Shown: in pieces, positions 1 through 7,420 of the stretch
Layout of the letters: every line of letters begins with the position of its first letter
Position numbering within the stretch: position 1 is the first letter of the stretch
DNA from: Candidatus Gastranaerophilales bacterium
Lineage (GTDB): Bacteria > Cyanobacteriota > Vampirovibrionia > Gastranaerophilales > Gastranaerophilaceae
Assembly: GCA_023662705.1 (NCBI GenBank)
Contig: JAMPIM010000014.1
Span: forward strand, 1-38,504
Direction: 5' to 3'
Length of the DNA: 38,504 bases
Notes under the pieces: generated by a model
The model's input: the letters and a program-made list of their open reading frames with translations, nothing else
What the model was told of the DNA's origin: nothing
Database searches by the model: none
Made by a program: the position numbers and the translations under genes

Positions 1-112
1 GTAACCACTTGAACCAATTCGTGCGAAGGCACCACTTGAACCAATTTGTGCGGAGTCACCACTTGAACCAATTTGTGCGGAGGCACCACTTGAACCAATT
101 CGTGCGGAGTAA
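1..112. repeat. 27-bp tandem coding repeat, left part
   Basis: Four complete 27-bp units plus 4 bp encode GSSG(A/D/Y)(S/F)A(Q/R)I on the minus strand. The units differ almost only at three codons and are otherwise identical at the nucleotide level. The tract continues at 38289-38504 at the other end of the contig. Confidence 0.95.
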
Positions 113-240
113 CCTTTACTACTTATGATTGCGTTTGCTTCATCTTGATTCTTATTTGTTGCTTTTAAATCTAAAATAGTTTTTACAAACGTAGTGGCAT
201 TTGTTGCAAGTTCTAATACATCTTTTAATTCATCTATCAT
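1..240 (-). CDS. Nonapeptide-repeat protein, N-terminal part (continues across the contig junction)
   Basis: The first 80 codons of a leftward gene start at the ATG at 240, behind a good AAGAAAGGA ribosome site, and run off the left edge. Residues 1-42 are a non-repetitive, probably helical head (starts MIDELKDVLEL). From residue 43 the protein becomes nine-residue repeats of the form GSSGxSAQI. The reading frame is completed by 37703-38504 if the 31 identical bases at both contig ends are overlapped once, giving one 336-aa protein. Similar proteins with SSG-type repeats are known from gut phages and bacteria. The function is unknown; a beta-solenoid fold is likely from the short regular repeat. 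Confidence 0.8.
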   Translation of the reverse strand, partial: MIDELKDVLELATNATTFVKTILDLKATNKNQDEANAIISSKGYSARIGSSGASAQIGSSGDSAQIGSSGAFARIGSSGY

Positions 241-796
241 ATAAAATCCTTTCTTGTTAATTGCTTAAGAAAAAGAGAGGGGGATATGCAATCAATTACA
301 TGTTAGTGTTTACCTCTAGGAGTCCCCTCCCAAGAAGTACTCGATTTTTAAGTTCTTATAATTGGAGCTATCAAGTATTTCTTGACAGCTCCTGATATAA
401 AAACTTAAATTAGTTTCTCTTCTTTTGCGCTGTGTATAGCTTTCAGTCCGATTAACAAACCTTAGTGTTGCCACAATCGGTTTGAACTGTATCGTTCGTC
501 TTACTCTGCATCAGTCGTCTTATTTATTCGGTTGTCAAGGTACGATAACTAAGGGGTAAAATAACGAGTATTTTCCGCCTTATAGTTAATTTCCTCATAG
601 CCGAGCCAGCCCTAAAAAGAGCTTGAATATTTCCTGCTTCTCTCTTGCTATGTTGGTGTTGTTTCAAGGCTTTGCTGCTTATCCTTCTTTTTATGCGGTG
701 GATTGTCTCTTGAAGCTTCCGCACGGCTCCGCCTTGATTGTTTTTGTTGGTTCGTTTATAGTGTTTATTAACTAGGTAAATCGAACTAACAAGAAT

Positions 797-825
797 ATGA
801 TAGCATAGTCGTTTGAAATTGTCAA
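797..825 (-). promoter_or_regulatory. Leftward early promoter
   Basis: On the minus strand TTGACA (825-820) and TATCAT (802-797) are separated by exactly 17 bp, close to the sigma-70 consensus. It points to the repeat-protein gene starting at 240 and, through the circular junction, to the whole operon 37700-35819. Confidence 0.7.
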
Positions 826-847
826 TAGAATGATTGCAAAATACAAC
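819..847 (+). promoter_or_regulatory. Candidate promoter of the XRE regulator
   Basis: TTGTCA (819-824), 17 bp, then TACAAC (842-847), about 30 bp before the ATG at 877. Its -35 box overlaps the -35 box of the stronger leftward promoter, so the two would compete or be co-repressed by one bound protein. Confidence 0.45.
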
Positions 848-876
848 GACTAATTTAAGAAAAAGGGTTCAAAACT

Positions 877-1311
877 ATGAATATTACTGAACTACAAGAA
901 ATTTTAAAATTACACGACATCAACCTAACAGGACGTGCACTCGCTGAAATTTGGGGCGTTAATGAGCATACAATTACAGATAAAAAACGCAATGGCTCAG
1001 CTATCAAATACAAAAACCTCAAACAACTTGAAGAAAAGTTCAACATCACACTAATAGAACCCGAGCTTGAAGATTGCGAATTTCCTACTATGGGCGAGCG
1101 GATCAAGTTTATACGTAAATCCCTTGGATTCTCCCAAGAAGGGTTTGCCGAATATTTGGGTTTGAGCAGGCAGTATATGAGCCAGATGGAAACCAACAAA
1201 AACAAAATGAGCATAGAGAACCTTGCAAAGCTCCTAGAAGAAAAAGACGTAAGCGCTAATTATGTTATCGCAGGAGTGGGGCATCCGTTCTTGCCAAAGT
1301 GGGATGAATAA
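877..1311 (+). CDS. XRE-family regulator with two DNA-binding-like domains
   Basis: A 144-aa probable transcriptional regulator. Residues 1-60 form a helical N-terminal domain with a possible HTH (GRALAEIWGVNEHTI), of the kind seen in some phage CI proteins. Residues 72-127 are a typical XRE/HTH_3 domain (MGERIKFIRKSLGFSQ, then LGLSRQYMSQMETNK). It starts at an ATG behind AAAAAGGG, directly downstream of a divergent promoter pair, which is the usual position of a phage repressor or Cro regulator that controls its own promoter and the leftward early promoter. No peptidase domain is present. Which side of a lysis/lysogeny decision it serves cannot be told. Confidence 0.85.
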   Translation: MNITELQEILKLHDINLTGRALAEIWGVNEHTITDKKRNGSAIKYKNLKQLEEKFNITLIEPELEDCEFPTMGERIKFIRKSLGFSQEGFAEYLGLSRQYMSQMETNKNKMSIENLAKLLEEKDVSANYVIAGVGHPFLPKWDE

Positions 1312-1319
1312 TTATTAAA

Positions 1320-1401
1320 CCCTTAGCTAAGGGTTATCAAAGGGTTAGCTAACCCTTAGCAAGCCCCTTGGTAGCCCCTTGCAAGCCCCTTGGTAGGGGC
1401 T
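1320..1401. repeat. Cluster of palindromes and direct repeats after the XRE gene
   Basis: Two perfect 14-bp palindromes, CCCTTAGCTAAGGG (1320-1333) and GGGTTAGCTAACCC (1342-1355), share the core TTAGCTAA. They are followed by two direct repeats AAGCCCCTTGGTAG (1361-1374, 1383-1396), the second forming a hairpin AGCCCCT-tggt-AGGGGCT (1384-1401). No T-run follows on either strand, so this is not a standard terminator. Operator or origin functions are possible. Confidence 0.6.
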
Positions 1402-1802
1402 AAAAAAGAGTGGTGTGTGCTTGGCGTGTTGTTCACTTTGTTGCTAATTCTTGCTTTTTCTCATTATTATTGAATTACAGTGTGCTATTTCGTGTGCTAA
1501 AAGTCTTTTTAGGGGAATAGCAAAGAGATATATTAAGTTTTATTAAAACTAATTTTTAAAATAAGACTCAAATCAACAGTATTATTGAACTGTAAACCTT
1601 CTTAGCAACAAAAGAAACTTTAATAATATAAAGCGCTATAAACCCTATCAGGTTTTTACCTTAGGTTTTAGGGTTCCTAGTTGGTTAAACAATAAACAAG
1701 TTGGTGTGTGGTTGTAGGTGAAGGGTTCAAAGGTTGGGTTGTGCTTTGGTTTAATCTTTGCGCTCAAATATATATTTTTTATATCACTTGTCTTAAAAGA
1801 GA

Positions 1803-1838
1803 CAAAAGAAAAGCTCCGCTGTCTTGCATTAACGGAGC
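1803..1838 (-). terminator. Leftward intrinsic terminator
   Basis: Read leftward, GCTCCG (1838-1833) pairs with CGGAGC (1818-1813), followed by TTTTCTTTT (1812-1804). It would end the short transcript of the 34-aa gene at 2006-1902. Confidence 0.6.
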
Positions 1839-1901
1839 GTTGATTAATAAATGGGGTAAGCCCCATCTTCACTGGGGATAAAGTATAGAGTAAATGTATA
1901 T

Positions 1902-2006
1902 TTATTTGAGACTCGACATTATTAGGTTAAAAAGAAAAATCCCCTCTGTTTTTCCATAAGAATGAGTTAATGCTTTTCTGATTAGGGTAATGTATTTCTC
2001 GCTCAT
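1902..2006 (-). CDS. Small phage protein, paralogue of the 48-aa early protein
   Basis: A 34-aa frame with a strong GGGAGG ribosome site upstream of the ATG at 2006. The core KALTHSYGKTEGIFLF matches KALTHAYGNKGIVLF in the 48-aa gene at 35395-35249, so the two are related; the shared pattern makes coding very likely despite the length. It is transcribed leftward, divergent from the repressor gene at 2222, and is followed by its own terminator at 1803-1838. The family is unknown. Its place in the control region suggests a small regulatory or host-modulating protein, which is inference only. Confidence 0.65.
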   Translation of the reverse strand: MSEKYITLIRKALTHSYGKTEGIFLFNLIMSSLK

Positions 2007-2090
2007 TTCTTCATATCCTCCCTCTTGTTTTATAAAAATTATAAAAGACTTCTAAACAAGATGCTTAAGCAACAATGCAAATTATGCCAC

Positions 2091-2119
2091 TTGATTTATT
2101 GTCAAATCCGTGGTATTAT
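2091..2119 (+). promoter_or_regulatory. Candidate promoter of the repressor gene
   Basis: TTGATT (2091-2096) and TATTAT (2114-2119) are 17 bp apart, about 100 bp upstream of the start at 2222. A TTGACA on the opposite strand (2105-2100) overlaps and may serve the leftward 34-aa gene, though its -10 box is poor. Confidence 0.4.
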
Positions 2120-2221
2120 ATTATTGTTCTTTTTTAATAATTATAAATATTACAGAAAATTATAAAAGATGTCAAGCATATTTTATAAAATTGTAGAAAA
2201 AAGACTAAGAGGATTGAATTA

Positions 2222-2851
2222 ATGTGCACATTTTCATACGTACTAAAAGAATCAGGACTTACTAAGTCAGAGATGGCGAGAGTTTTAGAAATTGCTCCGT
2301 CTTCTATTAATATTCGTTTGCAAGGCACAAACGATATTAAAATATCCGAGCTTGAAAAGATTGAAGCTTATGTCGGCAGAAAACTTTTTAGAGCAGAAAA
2401 GGTTAATTACCAAGCAGACGACCAAGTTTTTCTACCTTATTTAAGTATTCCCGGAGTATCAGATGAACTTATCAAAAGTGACCGTATCAGAGGCGGTATG
2501 CAATTTGACCGTGATATTGTCAAAAATGACTGGAGAAAGAAACCGGAAAATTTAAGAATCACCAAAATGATTGGTAACAAAATGCATGGCGGACAATATG
2601 CATTAAAAAACAAAGATATTCTTGTTGTGGATATTTCTTCTAAAGACCCGCTTATTGCCGGTCTATATGTATGCACATTTAATAAGACACAATTATTTAT
2701 TGCGGGTATTGCTGCAACAGCAACTAAAGGTATTGAGGTTTATTACTATAATGATATGTACGAAAAACATGAATATACTGCGGAGCAGTTAAAAGAATTA
2801 AATTTCGAAATACATGGAAGAGTTATTAAAAATCAGTCATTAACAATTTAA
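2222..2851 (+). CDS. CI/LexA-fold repressor lacking the S24 catalytic residues
   Basis: A 209-aa phage repressor. Residues 5-50 are an HTH (SGLTKSEMARVLEIAPSSIN). Residues 68-205 follow the peptidase S24 fold: PENLRITKMIG, then DILVVDIS, GLYVCTF and a closing HGRVI. The active-site block normally read G-D-S-M is GNKM (118-121), placing Lys where the nucleophilic Ser belongs, and the strand that normally carries the general-base Lys reads FIAGIA (159-164). Family knowledge says such a protein cannot self-cleave, so induction by RecA is unlikely; dimerisation through the fold may remain. It is followed by a strong terminator and separated from the late genes. The start is behind TAAGAGGATTGAATTA. 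Confidence 0.85.
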   Translation: MCTFSYVLKESGLTKSEMARVLEIAPSSINIRLQGTNDIKISELEKIEAYVGRKLFRAEKVNYQADDQVFLPYLSIPGVSDELIKSDRIRGGMQFDRDIVKNDWRKKPENLRITKMIGNKMHGGQYALKNKDILVVDISSKDPLIAGLYVCTFNKTQLFIAGIAATATKGIEVYYYNDMYEKHEYTAEQLKELNFEIHGRVIKNQSLTI

Positions 2852-2892
2852 GAAAATAGTATAATAGGATTACTATGTAAATAAAGTACGCA

Positions 2893-2918
2893 AGACACTC
2901 GAAAGGGTGTCTTTTTTT
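2893..2918 (+). terminator. Intrinsic terminator after the repressor
   Basis: The stem AGACACTC-gaaa-GGGTGTCT is followed by seven T residues. It insulates the packaging operon from the repressor transcript. Confidence 0.9.
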
Positions 2919-2926
2919 GTCCAAAA

Positions 2927-2946
2927 GCCCGATTATACAAGAGATA
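2927..2946 (+). promoter_or_regulatory. Recurrent intergenic motif GCCCGATT, copy 1
   Basis: GCCCGATT at 2927-2934, then AAGAGATA at 2939-2946, lies between the repressor terminator and terS, 30 bp before its ATG. The same octamer recurs at 4634, 7140 and 20636, with a variant at 17730. Confidence 0.45.
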
Positions 2947-2956
2947 TAGTCTTATT

Positions 2957-3331
2957 ATGGCTAATTATAAAAAGACAACGCCGTGGAACAAAATCAAGGC
3001 TGAATATCTACAAGGTGCTACCCCTAAGCAATTAGCAGAGAAATATGAATTGACTGCAAAAAGCATTACTAACAAGGCAAGTAGCGAAAAGTGGACTAGT
3101 GAAAGAAAGACAATTTCAGACAATTTAAGACAAAATACGCAAGACAAGATAAATGACCTTACAAACCTTGCATTAGATGTATTAGCCGATGTATTGAAAG
3201 ACAACGAAGTACGAGCATGCGATAAAATCGCTGCTGTTAAGGCTGTTTTTGATATTAGCGGGTTAAAAAATATAAAGCCTGAAACTAAAAGAGAATTACC
3301 GGTAATCAACATTAACGGGGTAAAGATATAG
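2957..3331 (+). CDS. terS: Terminase small subunit
   Basis: A 124-aa DNA-recognition subunit of the packaging motor. Residues 8-45 are the HTH typical of small terminases (WNKIKAEYLQGATPKQLAEKY, then ITNKASSEKW). The middle, about 52-105, is helical and fits the oligomerisation domain, and the short C-terminal tail would contact the large subunit. It is the first gene of the rightward packaging and structural operon, directly before terL (1-bp gap). The ATG lacks a strong ribosome site, which is unusual for this genome. The assignment rests on the domain pattern and position. Confidence 0.85.
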   Translation: MANYKKTTPWNKIKAEYLQGATPKQLAEKYELTAKSITNKASSEKWTSERKTISDNLRQNTQDKINDLTNLALDVLADVLKDNEVRACDKIAAVKAVFDISGLKNIKPETKRELPVININGVKI

Positions 3332-3332
3332 C

Positions 3333-4631
3333 ATGAATTATGATTTACTATCAGCGCAACAAGAATTTTTGAATATACCACATAATGAGACGCTTGATGT
3401 TGCTATTTATCAGGGCGGTTATGGAAGCGGAAAGACTTGGTGCGGGTCTTTGCTCGGTTTATTACTTGCTTATAAATACCCCGGTTGCAGAGGGCTTGTA
3501 GGAGCTAAAGAGTATGAGCTCGTCCGTAAAACTACTCTTGTATCATATATGGAACATCTGGAGAACTTTGGATTCAAAGCAGGTAAAGACTATACTTATA
3601 ACAAAGTTGATAAGATTATACGCTTTTCTAATGGTTCAGAAATTTTATTCTCCGCACTGGATGACCCTGAAAAGTTCAAGTCTTTAAACCTGCATTGGGC
3701 TGAGATAGAGGAAGCTTCTCAGATTAGTGATTCGTCGTTCAAACAGCTTTTAGGACGTTTAAGAAATACGCAGAGGGGTGATGATTGGGTTGATTTTCGT
3801 TATCGGTTATTCGGGCACACAAACCCGCAACCGGATAAAGGATGGATATGGGATAGGTTTGTAGAACACAAGCTTCCTAACTATAGGCTTATTCTTGCAC
3901 CGACTACTAATAATATCTATCTTCCGGAACACTTTATTCAATCTATGAAGGACAGTTTTGATGAAGAATATTACAAAATCAATGTTTTGGGCGAGTTCGG
4001 TAATTATGCCAGCGGCCTCGTTGTGAAGAACTTCACGCAGGACAACATAAAAGAATTACATTATCAGCCTGATTTACCGTTGCATCTCACTTGGGATTTT
4101 AACGTTGACCCGATGAGTTGTATTTTAGCGCACAAGACTGATAAAAAGGTATTTTATTTTGACGAATTCGTGTTAGAAAATACTACAACACAAAGAACCA
4201 TTGAAGCTATAATTGCAAAATATCCGAACCATAAAGGCGATATTATAATTAACGGCGATGCTTCTGGGGATAACAGGAGCACGCAATCAGAAGCGAGTAA
4301 CTATATGATTATCAAAAATGCTCTCAAAAATCACGGATATAATAATGTCAAGTTTCGTTTACGTTCTTTTAACCCGCCGATTAAGAATCGTATTGCCGCA
4401 TTCAATGCCATGGTTTGTAATGCCAATGGGGAGCGCAGATTATTTGTTGATAAGCGATGTCAGAAGTTTCTACAAAATATGTACAATCTTAAGTACAAAG
4501 TAGGTACGTCTGTTGTAGATGTGCCTACATACGCCCAAATTAAGAGCGATAACACGCTAAAGTTTCTTGAACACCCGTTTGACGCAGGCAGTTATCTTGT
4601 TGAGTATTATTTCCCGATAAAATTCACGTAA
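3333..4631 (+). CDS. terL: Terminase large subunit (ATPase and nuclease)
   Basis: A 432-aa packaging motor. The N-terminal ATPase has a Walker A GGYGSGKT (28-35) and a Walker B region HWAEIEEAS (121-129). The C-terminal RNase H-like nuclease keeps three acidic positions: WDF (Asp255), NGDASGD (Asp309) and HPFDAGSYL (Asp417). The length is usual for the PBSX-type/terminase_3-6 group. This group can be headful or site-specific, and the apparent circular permutation of the genome would fit headful packaging. Start ATG at 3333 behind GGGGTAAAG. Confidence 0.95.
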   Translation: MNYDLLSAQQEFLNIPHNETLDVAIYQGGYGSGKTWCGSLLGLLLAYKYPGCRGLVGAKEYELVRKTTLVSYMEHLENFGFKAGKDYTYNKVDKIIRFSNGSEILFSALDDPEKFKSLNLHWAEIEEASQISDSSFKQLLGRLRNTQRGDDWVDFRYRLFGHTNPQPDKGWIWDRFVEHKLPNYRLILAPTTNNIYLPEHFIQSMKDSFDEEYYKINVLGEFGNYASGLVVKNFTQDNIKELHYQPDLPLHLTWDFNVDPMSCILAHKTDKKVFYFDEFVLENTTTQRTIEAIIAKYPNHKGDIIINGDASGDNRSTQSEASNYMIIKNALKNHGYNNVKFRLRSFNPPIKNRIAAFNAMVCNANGERRLFVDKRCQKFLQNMYNLKYKVGTSVVDVPTYAQIKSDNTLKFLEHPFDAGSYLVEYYFPIKFT

Positions 4632-4633
4632 AC

Positions 4634-4653
4634 GCCCGATTTGCAATCATCTA
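4634..4653 (+). promoter_or_regulatory. Recurrent intergenic motif GCCCGATT, copy 2
   Basis: GCCCGATTTGCAATC at 4634-4648 starts 2 bp after the terL stop. It is identical over 15 bp to the copy at 7140. Confidence 0.45.
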
Positions 4654-4674
4654 CGATGTTTGTGGAGGTTTCAA

Positions 4675-6651
4675 ATGGAGATAAAAACAGAAGTTATAAA
4701 CGATAATAAGGAGCTTACGCAAGAGCAAAAAGATAAATTAGCAAAAAGAATTGCTGATAATTTTTCCAAGTGGGATGATGATAGGGCTTCTCAAATTGAT
4801 ATGGCACGCAGGATTATGGAAGAAACCTATCTGAATCAGCCTCCAAGAGTAATAGAAGACGAACGTATGGATTGGAAGTCGGATGTCAAGTTAAATGCTT
4901 TATATAACATTAAAAGAGCTAAAAAGTCTGTTATCTGGCGTGAAATGTGGTCTAATCCTTCACAGATGTTTGATGTACGCGGAACTAATCAGCAGACAGA
5001 AGAACAGGCGAAGATTCAAAAAGCTGCTATTGTGGATAGTCTTAACAAAATGGATATAGGCAAGCAATATGATAATGCTGTAGACAATTTATTTGATATC
5101 GGAGAAATGATATTTAAAACTGATTGGGAGCAGCGTAAAAAAGTTGTCAAACGCCAGAAGAAAGATGTTGGGTTTGTATTAATGAATGTGTTACGTAACA
5201 TTACTGGCGCAGGGTATGTTACAGCTCCAATGCAAGATGTTGAAATCCCATATTATGAAAATGCCAGAGTTGAGAGTGTTTCACCATTTATGTTTGTTTT
5301 TGATGCACCAAAGTACAAGCTTAAAAATAAAGATAGTTGGGACAGTATTATTAAGATTTATAAGCGTTTTGATAGTTTAGATAATATTCAAAGCAATAAA
5401 GTATACAAGCTTACCGATGAACAAATACAGGAGCTTAAAGATACAGGCAAAGGCGACAAAGGAAGTGAAAACAAGGCAGTTATTGACTTGCGTGATGATG
5501 ATGAGAATTGCGGAGAATTGTCTATTTTATTCGCCCACGGTGATTTTCGAATTGGTGGTAAGCTCTATAAGAACTACATTGCCGAAGTTGTTGCAGGGAA
5601 ATACCTTGTACGATTTGAAGAAAATCCGATGTATATTAATCCGTTTATTTTATGTGCATTAGAGTTTGACCCAAAAACGAAACGAGGCATTTCTCCATTA
5701 AAAGCCGCTTTTGGAATGTGCACAGAAGAAGAAAGGCTTACAAATGTTGCTTTGGACGCACAGAAATTAACTGCTAATCCGCCTTGTTGGGTTGATGAAA
5801 GCTTACTTGATGAAAGCAATACAGAACCTGACGGCACCATACCGCTTGCTCCGGGGAAATATATCAAATACAAGAGCGGATTTGGAGGTGGTTTCCCGCA
5901 AGTAATGCAGTTCAGTTCAGGAGGAATCTCTGATTTATTAGGTCTATTGGGACAGAAAATCAGTGATATTTCCTCGGTATCTTCTGTTATGTATGGAAAC
6001 ATTGAGGATTCTAAGCGCACTGCTACAGAGTTGAGTCTTGCCGATAAGGGAAGCAATGCGCAAGCAGGTAAAGAACTCGATACTATTAATCAGGACTTTA
6101 CTATCCCAATGATTAAGAATGTAGCCGAATTGCTTGCCATGTTTAAGGACGGAACGGACTTTGTCTATGCGCAGGAAAAAGGAAAGAATATTGAATATAA
6201 GATAACTAATAGTATCAGGCAGGCAGAGTATAACTATATTTATGAAGACAGGAATGCGTTACATGATAGGAAAGCTAAGGTACAAGAGCTTTATCAGATT
6301 TTCCAAGGTGCTGCACAATTTGAACCTACAGCATATATGGTTAATTGGAAAGAAGTGCTTATTACACTTGTCGAAACTGTTGGTTATGATAATGTCGATA
6401 AATTTTTTAATGATGAGACACCTTCGGAACAATTTGCACAAGATTTAAAGCAATTACCTGAGCAAATACAACAGCAATTAATACCAATATTTATGCAGCA
6501 GGCACAACAAGCTATGCAACAAATGCAACAACAGGAGCAGCAGGCACAAATGCAGGCTCAGGCACAAAATCAAGTGCAAAGGGATATGTACAGGCAACAA
6601 GTAAGGGATGAATTAGTAATGCAAAATATATCCGGCAATGAAACCATCTAA
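4675..6651 (+). CDS. Portal protein
   Basis: 658 aa, the expected size for the portal of a short-tailed phage. The portal forms the dodecameric ring at the head vertex through which DNA passes and on which the tail is built. Support comes from position (between terL and the scaffold), size and fold-like features: a charged N-terminus with DWKSDVKLNAL, a central stretch with RTATELSLADKGSNAQ resembling the crown/wing helices of podovirus portals, and a Gln/Met-rich C-terminal coiled barrel from about residue 600 (many QQ pairs). The start at 4675 is chosen for the strong GTGGAGGT site; an in-frame upstream start at 4660 would overlap that site. Confidence 0.85.
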   Translation: MEIKTEVINDNKELTQEQKDKLAKRIADNFSKWDDDRASQIDMARRIMEETYLNQPPRVIEDERMDWKSDVKLNALYNIKRAKKSVIWREMWSNPSQMFDVRGTNQQTEEQAKIQKAAIVDSLNKMDIGKQYDNAVDNLFDIGEMIFKTDWEQRKKVVKRQKKDVGFVLMNVLRNITGAGYVTAPMQDVEIPYYENARVESVSPFMFVFDAPKYKLKNKDSWDSIIKIYKRFDSLDNIQSNKVYKLTDEQIQELKDTGKGDKGSENKAVIDLRDDDENCGELSILFAHGDFRIGGKLYKNYIAEVVAGKYLVRFEENPMYINPFILCALEFDPKTKRGISPLKAAFGMCTEEERLTNVALDAQKLTANPPCWVDESLLDESNTEPDGTIPLAPGKYIKYKSGFGGGFPQVMQFSSGGISDLLGLLGQKISDISSVSSVMYGNIEDSKRTATELSLADKGSNAQAGKELDTINQDFTIPMIKNVAELLAMFKDGTDFVYAQEKGKNIEYKITNSIRQAEYNYIYEDRNALHDRKAKVQELYQIFQGAAQFEPTAYMVNWKEVLITLVETVGYDNVDKFFNDETPSEQFAQDLKQLPEQIQQQLIPIFMQQAQQAMQQMQQQEQQAQMQAQAQNQVQRDMYRQQVRDELVMQNISGNETI

Positions 6652-6741
6652 AAAAGGTATTATAAAATACCATAAGATAAAAATAGCAAAAAGCATTAAT
6701 AAGCCTAGTTTCAAGTATTTCATAGGAGTAATTTAGCATAA

Positions 6742-7137
6742 ATGGAGAAGAAAAGCAATCTTGCAGATTATTTGTTAGATAGTATTCGCAGCAAATATGA
6801 CCAAAAACCGATAGGGCTATATTATAATTTGACTTTATTACCTGAATTAGAAGATTTTAATCGTGCTGATACTGTAAATATGTCCGATGAAGAAATGAAC
6901 AAATTCAGACATGTAGCAGGTACTAAGCAAGTTATGAATGATTTAGGTGTTCCGCGTGGATTTGGATATGCGTTAGGCAAAGAAATATATGATTTTAAAA
7001 ATGATGGTTGGAATGATACAAAAAATGACCTGAAAAACGATTTTAGAGCGTTAAAGCTGCATTTAAAAAATCCCGGTTTAAAAGATAGCCAACTTTATAA
7101 CCATGTTTTTACAAATTACATAACTCCTTATAGATAA
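6742..7137 (+). CDS. Unknown 131-aa structural-module protein, copy A
   Basis: Unrecognised, 131 aa, soluble. It is a paralogue of the protein at 12142-12537: both share FNRADTVNMSDEEMNKFRHV and the following AGTKQVMND, and both end LYNHVFxNYIxPYR. At the DNA level 6853-6942 and 12238-12327 differ at only three positions in 90, all silent, while flanks diverge. Upstream CATAGGAG lies 14 nt from the ATG, and the other copy has the same arrangement. It sits between the portal and capsid genes, so a virion or assembly role is plausible. The compact HxxAG motif is reminiscent of a small metal-binding or enzymatic helix pair, but no function can be given. Confidence 0.75.
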   Translation: MEKKSNLADYLLDSIRSKYDQKPIGLYYNLTLLPELEDFNRADTVNMSDEEMNKFRHVAGTKQVMNDLGVPRGFGYALGKEIYDFKNDGWNDTKNDLKNDFRALKLHLKNPGLKDSQLYNHVFTNYITPYR

Positions 7138-7139
7138 TT

Positions 7140-7159
7140 GCCCGATTTGCAATCTGTCA
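7140..7159 (+). promoter_or_regulatory. Recurrent intergenic motif GCCCGATT, copy 3
   Basis: GCCCGATTTGCAATC (7140-7154), in the 84-bp gap before the 61-aa gene and the scaffold/capsid pair. TTGCAA with TACTAA 18 bp downstream could form a weak promoter. Confidence 0.45.
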
Positions 7160-7221
7160 TTATGAAATTGTACTAAAACAAGCTTGTAGCAAGTGTTACG
7201 AGCTTAATTTGGAGCACGAAA

Positions 7222-7407
7222 ATGGACAGAGATGACCTTGTTTTACTTAGAAATTATTTGCAACAAAGTGAAGGTAAATTACTGGTTAATTTCCTTTCAA
7301 ACTACATTACCGAAAACGCTTGCAGGCAACGCGAAGCCAGTGAGATTAAAGGAATGTGTGAATTGTTACATCAAATAAAAACTATGCCGAATAAGGTCGC
7401 AAATTAA
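7222..7407 (+). CDS. Small unknown protein before the scaffold
   Basis: 61 aa, helical and soluble, with ATG behind GGAGCACGAAA. No family recognised. It sits 13 bp upstream of the scaffold gene in the capsid operon and is likely co-transcribed. Similar short helical proteins occur between portal and scaffold in other podoviruses, but this does not define a role. Confidence 0.65.
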   Translation: MDRDDLVLLRNYLQQSEGKLLVNFLSNYITENACRQREASEIKGMCELLHQIKTMPNKVAN

Positions 7408-7420
7408 ACAGGAGTAATTA

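Larger units (their letters stand above)
241..876. other. 636-bp divergent non-coding region with long leftward leader
   Basis: This lies between two genes that point away from each other (240 leftward, 877 rightward). Both promoters sit at its right end, so the leftward transcript would have an untranslated leader of about 550 nt. A 12-bp inverted repeat with one mismatch and a 5-nt loop (arms start GGAGCT, 364-392) is the clearest structure in the leader and is not followed by a T-run. A 66-codon GTG-initiated leftward frame (724-524) exists, but I do not consider it a gene. No tRNA or known riboswitch was recognised. Confidence 0.6.
1312..1901. other. Non-coding stretch between convergent genes
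   Basis: About 590 bp without a credible gene. It holds the palindrome and repeat cluster at 1320-1401, AT-rich sequence without clear features to about 1800, and a leftward terminator at 1803-1838. A 74-codon leftward frame here (1872-1648) runs through that terminator and has no recognisable family, so I do not call it. Confidence 0.6.

Noticed and set aside
524..724. 66-aa leftward frame starting GTG in the leader
   Set aside because: It has a poorly spaced ribosome site, very basic composition and no family; it is more likely chance in a structured leader, though a leader peptide cannot be excluded.
855..1214. 119-aa leftward frame opposite the XRE regulator
   Set aside because: It is a shadow of the XRE coding sequence and has no ribosome site; the XRE domain on the other strand is unambiguous.
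1648..1872. 74-aa leftward frame
   Set aside because: It reads through a clear leftward terminator (1803-1838), starts with GTG and has no recognisable domain.
1..2221. Integration site and integrase
   Set aside because: No recombinase-type protein was found anywhere in the window, and no att-like core could be supported.
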